Shown here: positions 47,959 through 60,189 of the stretch, in pieces
Numbering within the stretch: the first letter of the stretch is position 1
How the letters are laid out: the number at the start of each line of letters is the position of its first letter
Origin: Silene latifolia
Lineage: Eukaryota; Streptophyta; Magnoliopsida; Caryophyllales; Caryophyllaceae
Assembly: GCF_048544455.1 (NCBI RefSeq)
Contig: NC_133534.1
Location: forward strand, 123,900,269-123,964,268
Reading direction: 5' to 3'
DNA length: 64,000 nucleotides
The notes under the pieces: model-generated
Seen by the model: only the letters and a program-made list of their open reading frames with translations
Database searches by the model: none
What the model was told of the DNA's origin: nothing
Translations under genes and position numbers: made by a program

Positions 47959-49901
47959 ATAGGCTTGTAATTTGCATGTTGATTTTAAGCATTTTTATGA
48001 ATTATGAGATAATTAGTAAAAACTCAAAAATTGTGTTAGAAGAGGTTTTGGCACGAAATTTTTGGGACATGCATACCTACTGATCTCAAAAGGTTTGTGG
48101 AATTTTTTGGTGATTTGTCAAGTAATTTTGCTAATTTTAATGATTTTTGGTAGAAAACCGAGTCAAAATGTCGCATTTTAGTGAAAAATTGACTAAAATT
48201 AGTTAAATGTTGATTCGGTGCATGGCCTTTTTATGGTATTTCATGCATGTTTTCTACTGATTGTATGCAAAAGGTTGAAGGTTGGTTCGAATTTTTTGCA
48301 TGTTTATTGATTTTTTGAGTAAAAAGTCGATAAAAGTCAAATTAATTAATCATAATTTCGAAATTTTTGATTCTGCCCATGATAAATTTATGTACATTTA
48401 ATAATATTATTTAAATGTCAAAAGTGATTTTGCATGTGTGTTTTCACTTTGTTTTGATGATTTATTGGTTTTAGTGGTTAAAAACCGATAAATATCGATC
48501 TTTTTCTTCACAAAATTTATCCGAAATTTTTGGGCATTTTTTATGACTTTTTTGTGTTCTTGGGAGTGTTCCAGAATACTAAAAATTTTTGTTTCAATTG
48601 TTTGGGTAATTTTTCAATTATTTTGGATTTTTACTTAAATATTATGATTTTTCCGATTTAATTAGCAAATTATCACCAAACCAAACTAATAATTTGTCAT
48701 AAAATTAGTGAGGACTAATTTTGAGGTTCAAAACAGTTTGGACTATTAGTTTGGACTTAAATGAGATTTAAGAGTTAATTATTGATTTTTACATGTTAAA
48801 AATCGATTAAATCCACAAAACCGAGATGGATACCAATGAATGATAGGTAGGGCGATTTTGGCATCATATTTACAGCATTTTAAGCATATTTATTTAAGTT
48901 GAATGAATGATTGTCATTTATTTAAAGTATTTATCTTTTGTACCTAGTATGGCCTAGTTAATTTTTAATCGTTATTACCCGAAATGAATGGGAATATCGA
49001 TTTGTTTGTAATTAAATACGATCTCGTATCGTCGGTTTGTAATTAATTAATAGTTTTATTCATTTTATTAATTAATGTATAATAGGAATAGCTATGTAAT
49101 TAATTTGTAATAGTTATTTTACCGGCGTTTCCAAAAGACGGATTACAACGAGACGGAGTCTTTTTTTTGGAAGGTGTTCCAAATCCCACAAGGAAGAGCC
49201 ACTTAAGGAATGAAGAGGCAAGGGACCAAGGAGTTGGTTTCCGAAGTGTAATAGACTAGTTGTTTATTAACTAGGAGGCCATACTAGGATTTAATCATAT
49301 GCTTACATGTTTGCTTGTTTTATTTTCGCGCATGCCAAAATCGCCATTCACATGCATATTCTTTTTCGCGATTGTCAATTCACGTCATTTATATTCACCA
49401 AATTAATTCACTTATAAGGAATTTATGACTAAATTGACAAGATCTCTCACATAACTAAAATTGAGATTAGCCTTACCAATTAGTAACACCTATGAATCTC
49501 TTGTTCATTAGAGCCACGCTCGCCCAAGCGGGGTGTTCTCTTTTTACCTTGGGTAAGTAGGGTGGTAAGCGGTTATCACACGCCAAAATTGGTTGGACTC
49601 AACGGGATATAAGACGGTCTTGTGTTCCGGGGCTAGTAGATAAATTTGAGGAAATTTGTCGACCAAGAGTTCTAGAGGTAGAATTAGTCAACGTGACTTA
49701 CCGAATTTACGCAATTATGGGATGTTTCGCCCAAGCGATGCTCATTTTTTGTTTAATATTTGGGTCTTGGAATCATTTATATAATTTAGTGGGAGGTCAT
49801 TATATAAATGCTAAAACTTGCTAAACATGTTTTTACAAGTAATTTTTTTTTTAAAACAATGAATGTTAATTTTCCTTTTTGTTGTAGCATTTTAATTCGC
49901 A
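47959..49901 (+). other. Element E untranslated leader
   Basis: 1.94 kb without a long frame. A perfect 12-bp inverted repeat CCTAGTATGGCC (48943-48954) and GGCCATACTAGG (49277-49288) bounds a domain conserved in A-D. Confidence 0.85.
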
Positions 49902-51290
49902 ATGGCAACTTCATCAACTCCATCGACTACTTCACTAGGCAAAGATTCATGGCTAAGGTCCGTAATGGACAAATGTATTTTAAAAGATGACGGTAGTAAC
50001 TTTCTTGAATGGGAATCCAACATCAAAAGTGCCGCGTTGTCCGACAATGTGCTCACTTACTTGACCGATGCTCCTCCTATCGAGCCCGGTGCAAGAGCTT
50101 CATCGGCGGTGCGGACCGCCCATGATGACTATGTGAGGATGTTGAATGATATCAAGAATGTGTTGATATGGTCAATATCGCCAAACCTCAAGCTATCATG
50201 CATTTCTTTAAATGCTTACGAGATATTCACTCGTATGATCACTATGTTTTCACAAACACCTAAAGTCCGTCAATACGATGCGGCGGCACGCTTCTTTGAA
50301 GCTAAGCTTGAGAGGGGCCAAAAGGTTGGTCCCCATGTCCTTAAAATGGTCGAATATGTTGACATCCTAGAGCGTCTAGGGTGTAAGATTCCTAAAACTC
50401 TTGTGGTGGATCGTATCCTTCACTCACTCCCCACCAAGTTTGCCCACTTTAGGGTAAACTACAACATGAATGATATGGATAAGAGTTACCATGAAATTCA
50501 TGCACTCCTCACCCAAGCGGAGAGGGATATGGAGGCTAGTGGGAGTGAAAAGGGAGATGTTTTAACCATGAAGTTAAAGAACATGTCTCTTGGAGTCAAG
50601 AAAGGAAAAGGGAAAGAAAAGTCCCAATTCAAGAAATCGTCAAAGAAAATTGACAAGGGAAAGGGGAAGGCCGTTGTGAATGGCAATCCCAAGGCAAAAA
50701 GTGTCAAGCTCTCCGAGGCCGAATGTTTCCATTGTAATGGGAAGGGGCATTATAGGAGGAGTTGTCCCAAATACTTGGAGGATCTCAAGGAAGGGCGTGT
50801 GACGCCTATTGGTATGATTTCCTCTCTCTATGTGATAGACGTTAATTATGCTTGTACTTCCACTTGGGTACTTGATACCGGATGTGGCTCTCACCTTTGT
50901 AACCATTTGCAGGGTATAAGGGACGTGCAAGCACTAGCAAAAGGTGATGTGGATCTCCGCATGGGCAATGGAGCTAGAGTAGCCGCCGTTGCCGTAGGGA
51001 CCTATGTGCTCACTTTAGCTAGTGGTTTAGAGTTGTATTTAAATAAGTGTTATTTTGTACCAACTTTAACTAAGAACATCATCTCCATTTCCGCGTTAGA
51101 CGCGGAAGGCTTTTGTTTTATGATTAAGGACAAGTGTTGTACTTTTTCTTTAAATGATGTGGTTTATGGCAAGGCCATTTCAATTGGAGGCATTTATGTT
51201 TTAAATGATGTTAATGACGTTTATCATATGGAAACTAAAAAGCTCAAAAGGGTGATCCAAACGAATCCTACCTTTGGCATTGTCGTTTAG
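49902..51290 (+). CDS. Copia gag and protease (element E), ends at a frameshift
   Basis: 462 codons from ATG 49902, right after the leader; element A's gag starts at the same relative position. Residues 1-240 are the capsid-like gag domain (SWLRSVMDKC, NFLEWE, AYEIFTRMITMFSQTP, GQKVGPHVLKMVEYV). A Lys-rich stretch follows, then a CCHC zinc knuckle CFHCNGKGHYRRSC (50724-50765) that binds RNA, and an aspartic protease with active site LDTGCGSHLC (Asp codon 50874). The frame leaves the polyprotein at about 51265-51272 and ends at TAG 51290. The N-terminal part looks intact and could still make Gag. Confidence 0.9.
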   Translation: MATSSTPSTTSLGKDSWLRSVMDKCILKDDGSNFLEWESNIKSAALSDNVLTYLTDAPPIEPGARASSAVRTAHDDYVRMLNDIKNVLIWSISPNLKLSCISLNAYEIFTRMITMFSQTPKVRQYDAAARFFEAKLERGQKVGPHVLKMVEYVDILERLGCKIPKTLVVDRILHSLPTKFAHFRVNYNMNDMDKSYHEIHALLTQAERDMEASGSEKGDVLTMKLKNMSLGVKKGKGKEKSQFKKSSKKIDKGKGKAVVNGNPKAKSVKLSEAECFHCNGKGHYRRSCPKYLEDLKEGRVTPIGMISSLYVIDVNYACTSTWVLDTGCGSHLCNHLQGIRDVQALAKGDVDLRMGNGARVAAVAVGTYVLTLASGLELYLNKCYFVPTLTKNIISISALDAEGFCFMIKDKCCTFSLNDVVYGKAISIGGIYVLNDVNDVYHMETKKLKRVIQTNPTFGIVV

Positions 51291-51901
51291 GCCACATAAA
51301 CGAAAGACGCATTAAGAGACTTGCTTCATCAAAAGTGCTCAAACCATTTGGTTTCAAATCTTATGGTACATGCGAGTCTTGCCTTTTGGGCAAGATGACT
51401 CGTGCATGGTAAAAGTAGATGGCTACTTTTGCGGGAAAAGGGACACGAGCTAGTGAGGTTTTGGCTCTCATACACACGGATGTGTGTGGACCATTAACCA
51501 TCACCGCTAGAGGAGGTTTTCTCTACTTCATTACTTTTACTGATGACTTAAGTAGATATGGGTATGTCTACTTAATGAAGAACAAAAGTGAAGCCTTTGA
51601 CAAGTTCAAAGAGTTTCAAAAGGAAGTAGAGAACCAATTGGATAAAAAGATAAAGACTCTACGGTCCGACCGTGGTGGTGAGTATCTAAATATTGAATTT
51701 GATTCACACCTAAAAGATTGTGGTATAGTATCACAATGGACTCCTCCTGGCACACCGCAATTAAATGGTGTGGCCGAAAGGAGAAACCGAACTTTACTTG
51801 ATATGGTTCGGTCAATGATGAGTCTAACTGAGCTTCCTAGTTCATTTTGGGGTTTTGCCCTCTTTGTCTGTGATATTTTCACTAAATCGAAGCCCGACTA
51901 A
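51272..51901 (+). pseudogene. Copia integrase part of element E (frame-shifted)
   Basis: The polyprotein resumes in another frame with LWHCRLGHINERRIKRL and CESCLLGKM, the HHCC zinc-binding region of integrase, then hits TAA and TAG near 51410-51420. From 51419 the catalytic core reads LIHTDVCGPL, FTDDLSRYGYVYLM, LRSDRGGEY and NGVAERRNRTLLDMVRSM, containing the D, D and E residues. It leaves frame at about 51850-51895. Integrase would insert the cDNA into the genome. Confidence 0.9.
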
Positions 51902-53591
51902 AGCAGCCGATAAGACTCCATATGAGATATGGACAGGGAGAGTCCCTCATTTGTCATTCATGCGTATTTGGGGTTGCGAAGCGTACGTTAAGATCAAGTC
52001 TGACAATAAGCTTGCACCCAGATCTGGCAAATGTCTTTTTGTAGGATATCCAAGGGAAACACGTGGCTATTACTTCTACAATAAACACGAGAACAAAGTG
52101 TTTGTGGCTCGTGATGCTGTCTTCCTAGAAAAGGAATTTATTTCTAAGAGACAGAGTGGGAGAAAATTTGAACTTGAAGAAGTTCGAGAGCCACAAACCG
52201 AGAACGAGGTAGAGGAGAACGTGGAGGAAAGCATTCCCTCTTCCTCTGAAACGGTAATTATTCCTAGAAAGTCAAGTAGGATTTCTAATCCACCTGATCG
52301 CTACCTTGGTAACATCGAAGAGGATGGTGTTTTGTTACTTCTTGAGAGTAATGAACCCACTACCTACAAATCGGCCATGTCTAGTCCCGACTCCTCGCTT
52401 TGGCTAGAAGCCATGCGGTCCGAAATGGATTCCATGTACGAGAACCAAGTATGGGACTTGGTGGATTTACCTGAGGGAGTGCGACCTCTTCAGTGTAAAT
52501 GGATATACAAAATTAAACTCGGCGTGGATAAACATGTAGATGTTTACAAAGCTAGATTGGTGGCAAAAGGTTTCACCCAAGTTCATGGTTTACACTATGA
52601 CGAAACCTTCGCTCCAGTCGCTATGCTAAGGTCCATTAGGATAATCTTAGCGGTTGCCGCATTTCATGATTATGAGATTTGGCAAATGGATGTCAAAACC
52701 GCCTTTTTGAATGGGATTCTAGAAGAAGAGGTGTACATGATACAACCCGAAGGTTTTGTGGATACATCTAACCCTAAGAAGGTGTGTAAGCTCAAGAAGT
52801 CCATTTATGGTCTTAAGCAAGCATCTAGGAGTTGGAACCATCGCTTTGATCATGTCATTAAACAATACGGATTCACTAGAAGTGTGGAAGAACCGTGTTT
52901 ATACATGAAGTTTAGTGGGAGTAAGGTTGTATTCCTTGTCCTATATGTGGATGACATATTGCTCATTGGGAATGACATTCCATCGCTCACTTCCGTTAAG
53001 GAGTGGCTAGGGAAACACTTCCAAATGAAGGACTTGGGAGAGGCACAACGAATCTTAGGTATCCGGATCTATAGGAATAGGTCCAAGAGGATACTAGCAT
53101 TGAGTCAAGAAGCTTATATTGACAAAGTTCTTGACCGGTTCAATATGAAAGACTCCAAGAGAGGATTTCTACCTATGGGCCAAGGGATTACTTTGAGCAA
53201 GTCACGGTCTCCCTCTACCCCTAAGGAAATTGAACACATGAAGACCGTCCCTTATGCTTCCGCTGTTGGGTCTATCATGTATGCTATGATTTGCACTCGT
53301 CCCGACGTTGCGTATGCCTTGAGCATGACAAGTCGGTATCAAGCCAAGCCTGGTGAGAGTCACTGGATAGCCGTAAAGAACATCCTTAAGTACTTGAGAA
53401 GAACTAAGGATTCGTTCTTAGTGTTTGGAGGAGAAAGCGAGTTGTGTGTAAGAGGTTACACGGACGCAAGTTTCCAAACCGATCGGGATGACATGAAATC
53501 CCAATCCGGCTACGTTTTTATGCTAAATGGAGGAGCTGTTTGCTGGAAGAGCTTCAAGCAAAGTGTTCTGCGGATTCTACAATGTAGGTGA
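51855..53591 (+). pseudogene. Copia integrase C-terminus, reverse transcriptase and RNase H (element E)
   Basis: A frame of 578 codons: integrase tail (TPYEIWTGRVPHLSFMRIWG, VFVARDAVFLEKEF), an acidic linker, then RT from about residue 180: QVWDLVDLP, KWIYKIK, ARLVAKGF, DETFAPVAML, QMDVKTAFLNG, YGLKQASRSWN, YVDDILLIGND (YVDD at 52944-52955), MKDLGEAQRILGI. RNase H follows: YASAVGSIMYAMICTRPDVA, GYTDASFQTDRDD, SGYVFMLNGGAVCWKS. Small changes near 53560-53595 remove the normal A-D-S-T-x-E-A-E-Y sequence and shift the frame. RT and RNase H would copy element RNA into DNA. Confidence 0.92.
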
Positions 53592-53931
53592 GTACCTTGC
53601 GGCGTCCGAGGTGCGAAGGAAGTTTGTTTGGATTAGGCAATTCATGGAGGGGCTAGGAGTAGTCCATTCCGCCAAAGATCCTATCACTCTATATTGTGAT
53701 AACAGTGGAGCTATTTTTCAAGCCAAAGAGCCTAAGTCTAGTAACAAATCTAGACACATTGAAAGGAAATACCATGTAATTAGAGATTATGTGGAAAGGA
53801 AGGAAATTGACATTTGTAAGGTTGGGACAGATGACAACATTGCTGATCCTTTAACCAAGCCTTTATCAAAGGCTAAGCATGATGGTCATGTCGTCTCTAT
53901 GGGATTGAGGCGAGTACCAGATTTTCTTTAG
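53573..53931 (+). pseudogene. Copia RNase H C-terminus (element E)
   Basis: The polyprotein resumes with GEYLAASE and continues WIRQFMEGLG, ITLYCDNSGAIFQAKEP, RHIERKYHVIRDYVE and ADPLTKPLSKAKHD to a stop at 53929-53931. The order and ending are standard for copia. Confidence 0.9.
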
Positions 53932-53934
53932 ATT

Positions 53935-54724
53935 ATGGATATGTAATAATTGGATAGTGTATCTTTTATTATATATATGATAATCATATTCATTGTTTTC
54001 GTATTCATTCTTTTATGAATTTTTATTTAGTGTGACTAAATTTTAATACCTTGTTTATCTGAATAAGTTGTGGAGACAATGTTGAACACTATTCAAGTGA
54101 ATAAGATGAACATTGTATTTTGTCCCTAGTCACTTAATGAGGTGACGTCTCGGAGTGACTAGATTGTAAGTCGATTGATGGTTGTTCAACACCATAAGGT
54201 CATATGTGATGACTGGTCGATTACATAGGCAGAGTGTGTGACACTTTGTCGGACAGTGACCATTTAGAGAGTCCCTAAGTTCTATTATAGACGCCTGGTC
54301 GTGGCGGGGATCTCTAAGATGTTCTAATGAGTCGATTCTTTTGACTGGAGACTATTATCTGAGCAGGTGCAGTTTCCGAGTGACTTTGGTTTTTGTCCTA
54401 GGTCGTGCCGTGAAAGGAGGCCAAAAGGGCATTTACTAGGTCATGGTGAGTCAGTATTGTGCAATAGGATAGATAGGGCATACGAAATTGTCCACCCACG
54501 TTGGGTCACTATATCTCAAGGCCACTCGAGGAGTTAATGACTACAAATGCGTGGCCACGCTCGGAAGTAACCTGTGAGAGATTTTTCCGGTCAGGTAGTC
54601 ACACTCCCGATCGAGAAAACCACTCGCGATGTGTTCATGTGCAAGTGCGACTTGAAAGACACCTTGCATTGAGTGGGAGATTAAAACGGACAAGAGAATT
54701 GGTAGCGCACACCTTGTGTCGGAC
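53935..54724 (+). other. Conserved 3' non-coding region of element E
   Basis: Between pol stop and polypurine tract. It matches C and D over most of its length, although the pol genes of those elements have decayed. Confidence 0.75.
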
Positions 54725-54735
54725 AAGTGGGAGAT
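54725..54735 (+). other. Element E polypurine tract
   Basis: AAGTGGGAGAT adjoining the 3' LTR. Confidence 0.9.
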
Positions 54736-55976
54736 TGTTGGAGTTAGTGTCCTCCACAATAGTGCGTTAACATAATAAATCTCATTAATAGAATATCATC
54801 AGATATTTAATTATTTGATCCTCGTCAGTTGATTAACGTAAATCGATAACGGTTGGCTGACTAGAGTTTGACGTTATTGTCGTGAGACGGCGGTGATCAA
54901 TACCCCTTTCGGTCACACCTAAAGGAACGAACCCCAATTGATAACTAATTAATTGTATGAGATACAATTCATTTAGTCCCTTGATTTATCAACTAAGAGG
55001 TTAGTCGATTATTATTAGAGAGATTTCGAGTTGCGAACTCGAGGAGCGGCAGTTATTATTTAATTATGCGATAATTAAATAATAAGTTTTAGGAAACGGG
55101 TTTTAGTTAATTAACTGTTAATTTACTAAAATTGTACTAATTGATTAATGTGATTAATATTAGTACGTAAATAATATGTGTAGTGGTACACGTATATTTA
55201 CGGAGTGAATTGGAATAATTTATTATGGAAGCATTTAAACATGATACGATGTTTAAAATGAGAAATTACACGGATTTGTGCGACAAATATAAAAACCAAC
55301 ATGGACCCGTATATGGTCATGTGGACCGTGTAAAATAAGTGTAATGGATGATTACTTACATAATCATTTTTACCTTATTTTGTATACTACCATAATATAT
55401 GTCTTATACTACATTTTGCATGTGATGTAAGATAAAAATATAAAACAAAAATTGTCCACTAAAGACTCCTTCCACCCGCCACTTCCTTTCCCCCTTACAC
55501 ACTCCATATATTTGTTCACTTGCTCACACTACCTCTCTTACATAATTCATTATACTTTGCATGTGAACAAAAAAACTTCTTCCATCTCTCTACAATAATT
55601 CTCTAGTATACATTATTACTAAGAAAAGTTAGTAATATTAATTACTAGTATTATTTTCAAGGGTTCATATTAATAAGTTACTAGTTCATACTTGTTAGTA
55701 TTATTTGGGTTGTTCTTGGGTGCTACTTGGAGGAGACTTTCTAGTTGAAGGTTATACAAGGAGGATCATCCACATATATTTAGCTCAAGAACAAATTAGT
55801 AAGGAGAACTAATTTGTGCCCATTTTACCTTATAATCAATGTAAGGAAATTGTTTTTCCTTATACTTTATTTTTATGCTTTCATATTAGCATGCATGTTA
55901 CATAGATCACATAAATAACTATTTATGAGATAAATTTATTTTATTAGAGAGTCTAATATGGATCTATGATCTTTCA
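54736..55976 (+). repeat. Element E 3' LTR
   Basis: 1241 bp ending GATCTTTCA. It differs from the 5' LTR at only about six to nine bases by eye. Conserved block at 54855-54926. Confidence 0.95.
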
Positions 55977-55981
55977 ATCGA
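55977..55981. repeat. Target-site duplication of element E, right copy (ATCGA)
   Basis: Matches 46697-46701. Confidence 0.95.
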
Positions 55982-58199
55982 GTACTCTTGAAACCATTAG
56001 ATTGTTAATGGTATATGCGTATCTTGTATTCAAAACAAGATGTCTCGTGCCTTTTGGTTGAAAAGGAGTTCGAGGTTGAAAATCATTGATCCAAAATAGG
56101 TTGATCATATTCTTTTACCAATGATGTAAGTTGATGCTAATGTGTTCACTTAATAAGGTAAATAGAGAAATCATTGAAGAAGTTCAAAGAGTTCAAAGAA
56201 GTACGATTTAGTCGTGATGGGATTATCAAAGTGAAAACTTTGATATAAGCCAAAGGAAATGTGATATAGTATCACAAGTTAATCTCTCTTAACACACATT
56301 ATGGGATAATATGTGGTTGGATAAGAAATCAAACGCTATTCGATATGGTTTAAACTTCAATCAAGTCACTTTGAGTTACTTGATCCTTTTGGGGAATTTA
56401 TCATTTTTGTATAAATTATTTTCCACTAAATCATATGAGATATGAAATGGTAATGTACCATATTTGTAAGCTTACACAAGAAACAAATGCTCACTTTTCC
56501 CTTCCTAATATCACGAGTACAACAAGTTTGTGGCTCGTGAAGCTGTCTTTCTAAAATACAAGTTTATTTCTAGAAGACAGAGTGGGAGAAATTATTCAAG
56601 AGCCACAAAGAATGTTATGTCACAGGAAACTGGTCTTTCTTGGCTACATGAGACGTTTTGTGTAAGACGTTGTTTCTTCAAAACCTAGGAGGTTAAATTC
56701 GTCACTTGTTAAAGATGATGAATTCATGCTACTTTTAAGAAAGTAAAGAGCTTATAACTTACAAAAGAAATTATTTGATTCAAGTTGATTACTTCTGGAA
56801 AGTAATCAACAAATGACTTACATAAGAGTGTTTAAGTCACAACTCAATACAAGGCTTAGAGCCATGGAAATCCGAAATAAAAGGCTTGATTAGTGACAAA
56901 GGGTTTTTGCACTAATAAAGAGAGATTTCAAAGCAAGATTGGTGGCAAATATTTTTGCACTGGTTGAAATGCTTAAGTCTATTTGGATCTTCTTAGGGGT
57001 TGTGTTTCATTATTATGAAATACATAGCGAGTGAATCTAAAACCGACTTCTTCAATTAGAAGGAATGTATTCAATACATGTCATGAGTTTTGTAGATTCT
57101 TGCAATCCTAAGATAATGTGAAACTTAAGAGAGGGTCTTAAGTAGGACATCAATGAGTTAGAATCAATGTTTTGATCATATTATAAAACTTTTCTCGATA
57201 AGTCGAGAAGTTGTGTTTATACATGGAGTTTAGTGGGAGTTACGAAAATCTTAATTAGTCTTATATGTGAATGACATATTGATCATTGGGAATGATTTAA
57301 GACTTTTGGAGTATTATAATACATCTTTAAATATCCAGATTTATGAAGATAAATCCACATGAAATTAGCGTCAATAAGAAGTCTTATGTTGATAAGTTTC
57401 ATGACTAGTTCAATTAAATTGAACATATTTGATTGATTCCATTTGCTTCCGCTGCCGGATCAATTAAATAAGTAATGATGTACAACACTTTATATACTTT
57501 GAGTATGATGAATTGTTTCAAAATCGAATTTAAGTAATCTTTACCAAGTAAGCCATAAAGATTACCCTTAAGTGCTTGCAGAAGCATTAAGGAAGAAAAG
57601 CAAAGTGTTTATGATGCAATTTTGTGTAAGGGTGTTACACAAGTGACAATTGACAATTGAAATTGCACATGGTTTCTGACAAAACCATAATAAAAACACA
57701 TTAGGTTGGTTAAGATAACATTGTGGCTATGTTATTTAAGAAATAGATTTTCTAGAATCGTTCTAGGCAATAAAGAAAAATGAGAAATGTTTACAACGAA
57801 AATTGAGTACACTTGCAATCATGGGATGTGCAAGAAGGATGAGTCCCGCACACTATGAAAACAGTGGGAGCTATTCTAAGGCTAGAGGGCCTATGTCTTG
57901 ATTGGATCTCGACACGTACTCAAGATGTTTGGTAAAGCAAATGTATACATTACAAAGGAAAACAAGTATGTAGTAAGGTTGAGTAAGGTACAAGAAGTTG
58001 ATAAAACCTACTAACCAAAGCCTTCTCATAGGCTTAACATGATGAGTCATGTCATTTCAATTAAATTGAGATGAACAACTACATTCAAGATCAAATTAGA
58101 TTATAGAACATGAAATAGTAATCAGGCATTGACTATTCATATGTGATAATCGCATTTGTCGTTCGAGTTTTACTTTAAAACTCTTTTATTATACTTTGT
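55982..58199 (+). pseudogene. Decayed pol remnant of element D
   Basis: Fragments align to E's pol in order. Near 56515-56590 GTTTGTGGCTCGTGAAGCTG and AGACAGAGTGGGAGAAA (integrase tail); near 56935-57005 an RT piece ARLVA joined to MLKSIWIF; near 57240-57290 a relic of the VLYVDDILLIGND region. Frames are broken throughout. Element C (21991-25250) has the same pieces, joints and losses. Confidence 0.75.
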
Positions 58200-58874
58200 T
58201 ACATCCAAACGGGTTGTAGAGACAATTGAACCCCGCTAAAGTGAACACGGATTAGCATTGTATTCGCCCATAGTCACTTGTATGAGGTGATGTCTTGAAG
58301 TGACTAGAGTGTGATGCGATTGATGGCAAGTTGAAGTGCCATAGAGTCATGTGAGATGACTAGTCGATCACATAGGCAGACTGTTAGGAACACTTTGTCG
58401 GGCAGTGACCGCTTATAGAGTTCTGACAAATTTATATAGCCTGGTCGTGGCGAGAGCTACTATAGTATTCTAATGAGTCGATTCTTTTGACTAAAGACTG
58501 TTCGCCTAAGATGGCACAGTTTCAGATTAACTTTGATTTGTGTTACTACGACCTTCGCAAATGGGGTCAAATGGGCATATTTTGGGTTATGATGGCTGTG
58601 GCTAGTCGAAGGGAAGAAGTGCGATAAGAATTGTCCACCCCTTTGTCAGGGTTAAAACAATAACTCAGGGCCACTCGAGGAGTAATGAACTAGAAATGCG
58701 TGGCCACGCTCGGAAGGTATCCATGGTGGATAAATTCCGGTCAATCAGTTATTCTCCAGATCAAGGAAACCACTCTCGATATGATCACTTGTAAGTACGA
58801 CCCGAAAGACACCTTGCATTGAGTGGGAGATAGTAATAGGACAACAGAATTGGTGACGCACACTTGTCGAGGAC
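58200..58874 (+). other. Conserved 3' non-coding region of element D
   Basis: Matches C (21295-21990) and E (53935-54724): CTGGTCGTGGCG, CATAGGCAGA, GGCCACTCGAGGAG and GCGTGGCCACGCTCGG occur in the same order. The polypurine tract AAGTGGGAGAT follows (58875-58885). Confidence 0.75.
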
Positions 58875-58885
58875 AAGTGGGAGAT

Positions 58886-60189
58886 TGTTGGGAAATGTGT
58901 CCTCAACAATAGTGCGATCACATGATTTAAATATCATTTTTAAATCTCATATAAAGAATACGTAAGGGATGATTCAATTATATAGTCAACTGATCAACAT
59001 TAATCGGTAACGATTGGCTTGCTAGAGTTTGACGTTACTGTCGTGGGACGGTGGTGGTCAGTTGATCCCTTAAGGTCACACCTAAAGGATGATGCCCTTA
59101 TCTATAAAGTTGATTAATTGTATGACGATACAAGTTGATCAATTCCTTAAAATTGAACAATTCGATTTGTGAGAGAGAATAAATATCTTATTGTAATGGG
59201 ATTAAATAAGATTTATTTTAGTAATAAAATGCTTTGTTACTAAAATTGTTTATTGTTTAAAAAACAATAGAGATAAGAATGAATGGTTAATTATAATTAC
59301 AAGATATTGTGAATTATAATTACATGACCCATTTTATTTATGTGATCAAGTATCACTAGTCAATTTATTGGACGTAACTTAGTTAATTCATGAAATAATA
59401 TTTATGTGATAAATATGCATTAAATTAATTAATAAACATGTATCATACTACATGTGACATATTGTGTGACAAATGACAAATTGACAAAAATAAAATGGTG
59501 GTCCATTTTATGTATAAACCGAAATGGAGGTGGTGTTAGTGGGTTGTGGTTGTTTTATTTTATGTGTTAAAAAATAAAACAATGATGCCTATACCTACTA
59601 GCCTTACATGCCTATGGTTTTGAGAAGACCAAAAAGTAAAAGGGAAGGACCATATGTTGGTCCATTTTCACTGCCAAAACCGTGACACCCTTACATACAA
59701 GGGGACTTTGGTTTTTGTTTTACTAATTCATTCTCTTCATGCATGTGAAAATATTCATATGCATTCTTCTCTCTACTCTTTCTTTTTCTCTAAAACAACC
59801 ATGAGATTTTGATTGAAATTGTTCCAAAAGGATTACTAAAATTATTAATGTAATATATGAGTGTTAGTAATCATTTTTAAGGTAAACTACTAAACTAATA
59901 TCTAGTTAATATTATTTATTGGGGATAAGGGATAGTCTTGGGTGCAATCAAGAGGAGAATCTCTAATTTGGGATTTTTGAATGTTCATCCATTATTGGAA
60001 AGCTCAAGAACTAACAAGAGGAGATCTTGTTGGTGCCCATATGATGACCGAAATTTATATGGTGAGAAAACGATTTCTTCTCTAATTTTAATTTAAGTTT
60101 GCATGCATAAGATTAGTAATTTATTTTATGACTAAATAAATTTGTAACATATATGAATATGTTGAGTAACGAGATATAAATTTCCAACA
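58886..60189 (+). repeat. Element D 3' LTR
   Basis: TGTTGGG...CCAACA, 1304 bp. The difference from the 5' LTR includes a 5-bp indel near 59827. Confidence 0.92.

Larger units (their letters stand above)
46702..55976 (+). mobile_element. Element E: near-complete Ty1/copia retrotransposon
   Basis: LTRs 46702-47944 and 54736-55976 (1243 and 1241 bp) are nearly identical, and ATCGA is duplicated at both edges. Order: 5' LTR, tRNA-iMet primer site, 1.94-kb leader, gag-protease-integrase-RT-RNase H (49902-53931), 0.8-kb 3' non-coding region, polypurine tract, 3' LTR. Order integrase before RT defines copia; the long leader and gag resemble element A. Three frameshifts break the polyprotein, so this copy cannot move by itself. 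It is the youngest or nearly youngest insertion here, sitting inside D. Confidence 0.96.
42138..60189 (+). mobile_element. Element D: copia retrotransposon, non-coding (split by E)
   Basis: LTRs 42138-43447 and 58886-60189 (1310 and 1304 bp, about 16 differences seen), variant primer site 43451-43462 and polypurine tract ending 58885. It is on the plus strand. Without E it is about 8.8 kb. The leader, decayed gag-pol and 3' region match element C in order and deletions. No 5-bp duplication is evident: GCAAT precedes the left LTR and AGATT follows the right LTR. Confidence 0.9.

Noticed and set aside
47941..47960. tRNA-Met gene fragments at the GGTATCAGAGC sites
   Set aside because: Only 11-14 bases match; they are retrotransposon primer sites next to LTRs, not tRNA genes.
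54501..54770. Plus-strand frame of 89 codons after pol of E
   Set aside because: It covers the conserved non-coding tail and enters the LTR; the frame is not kept in C or D.
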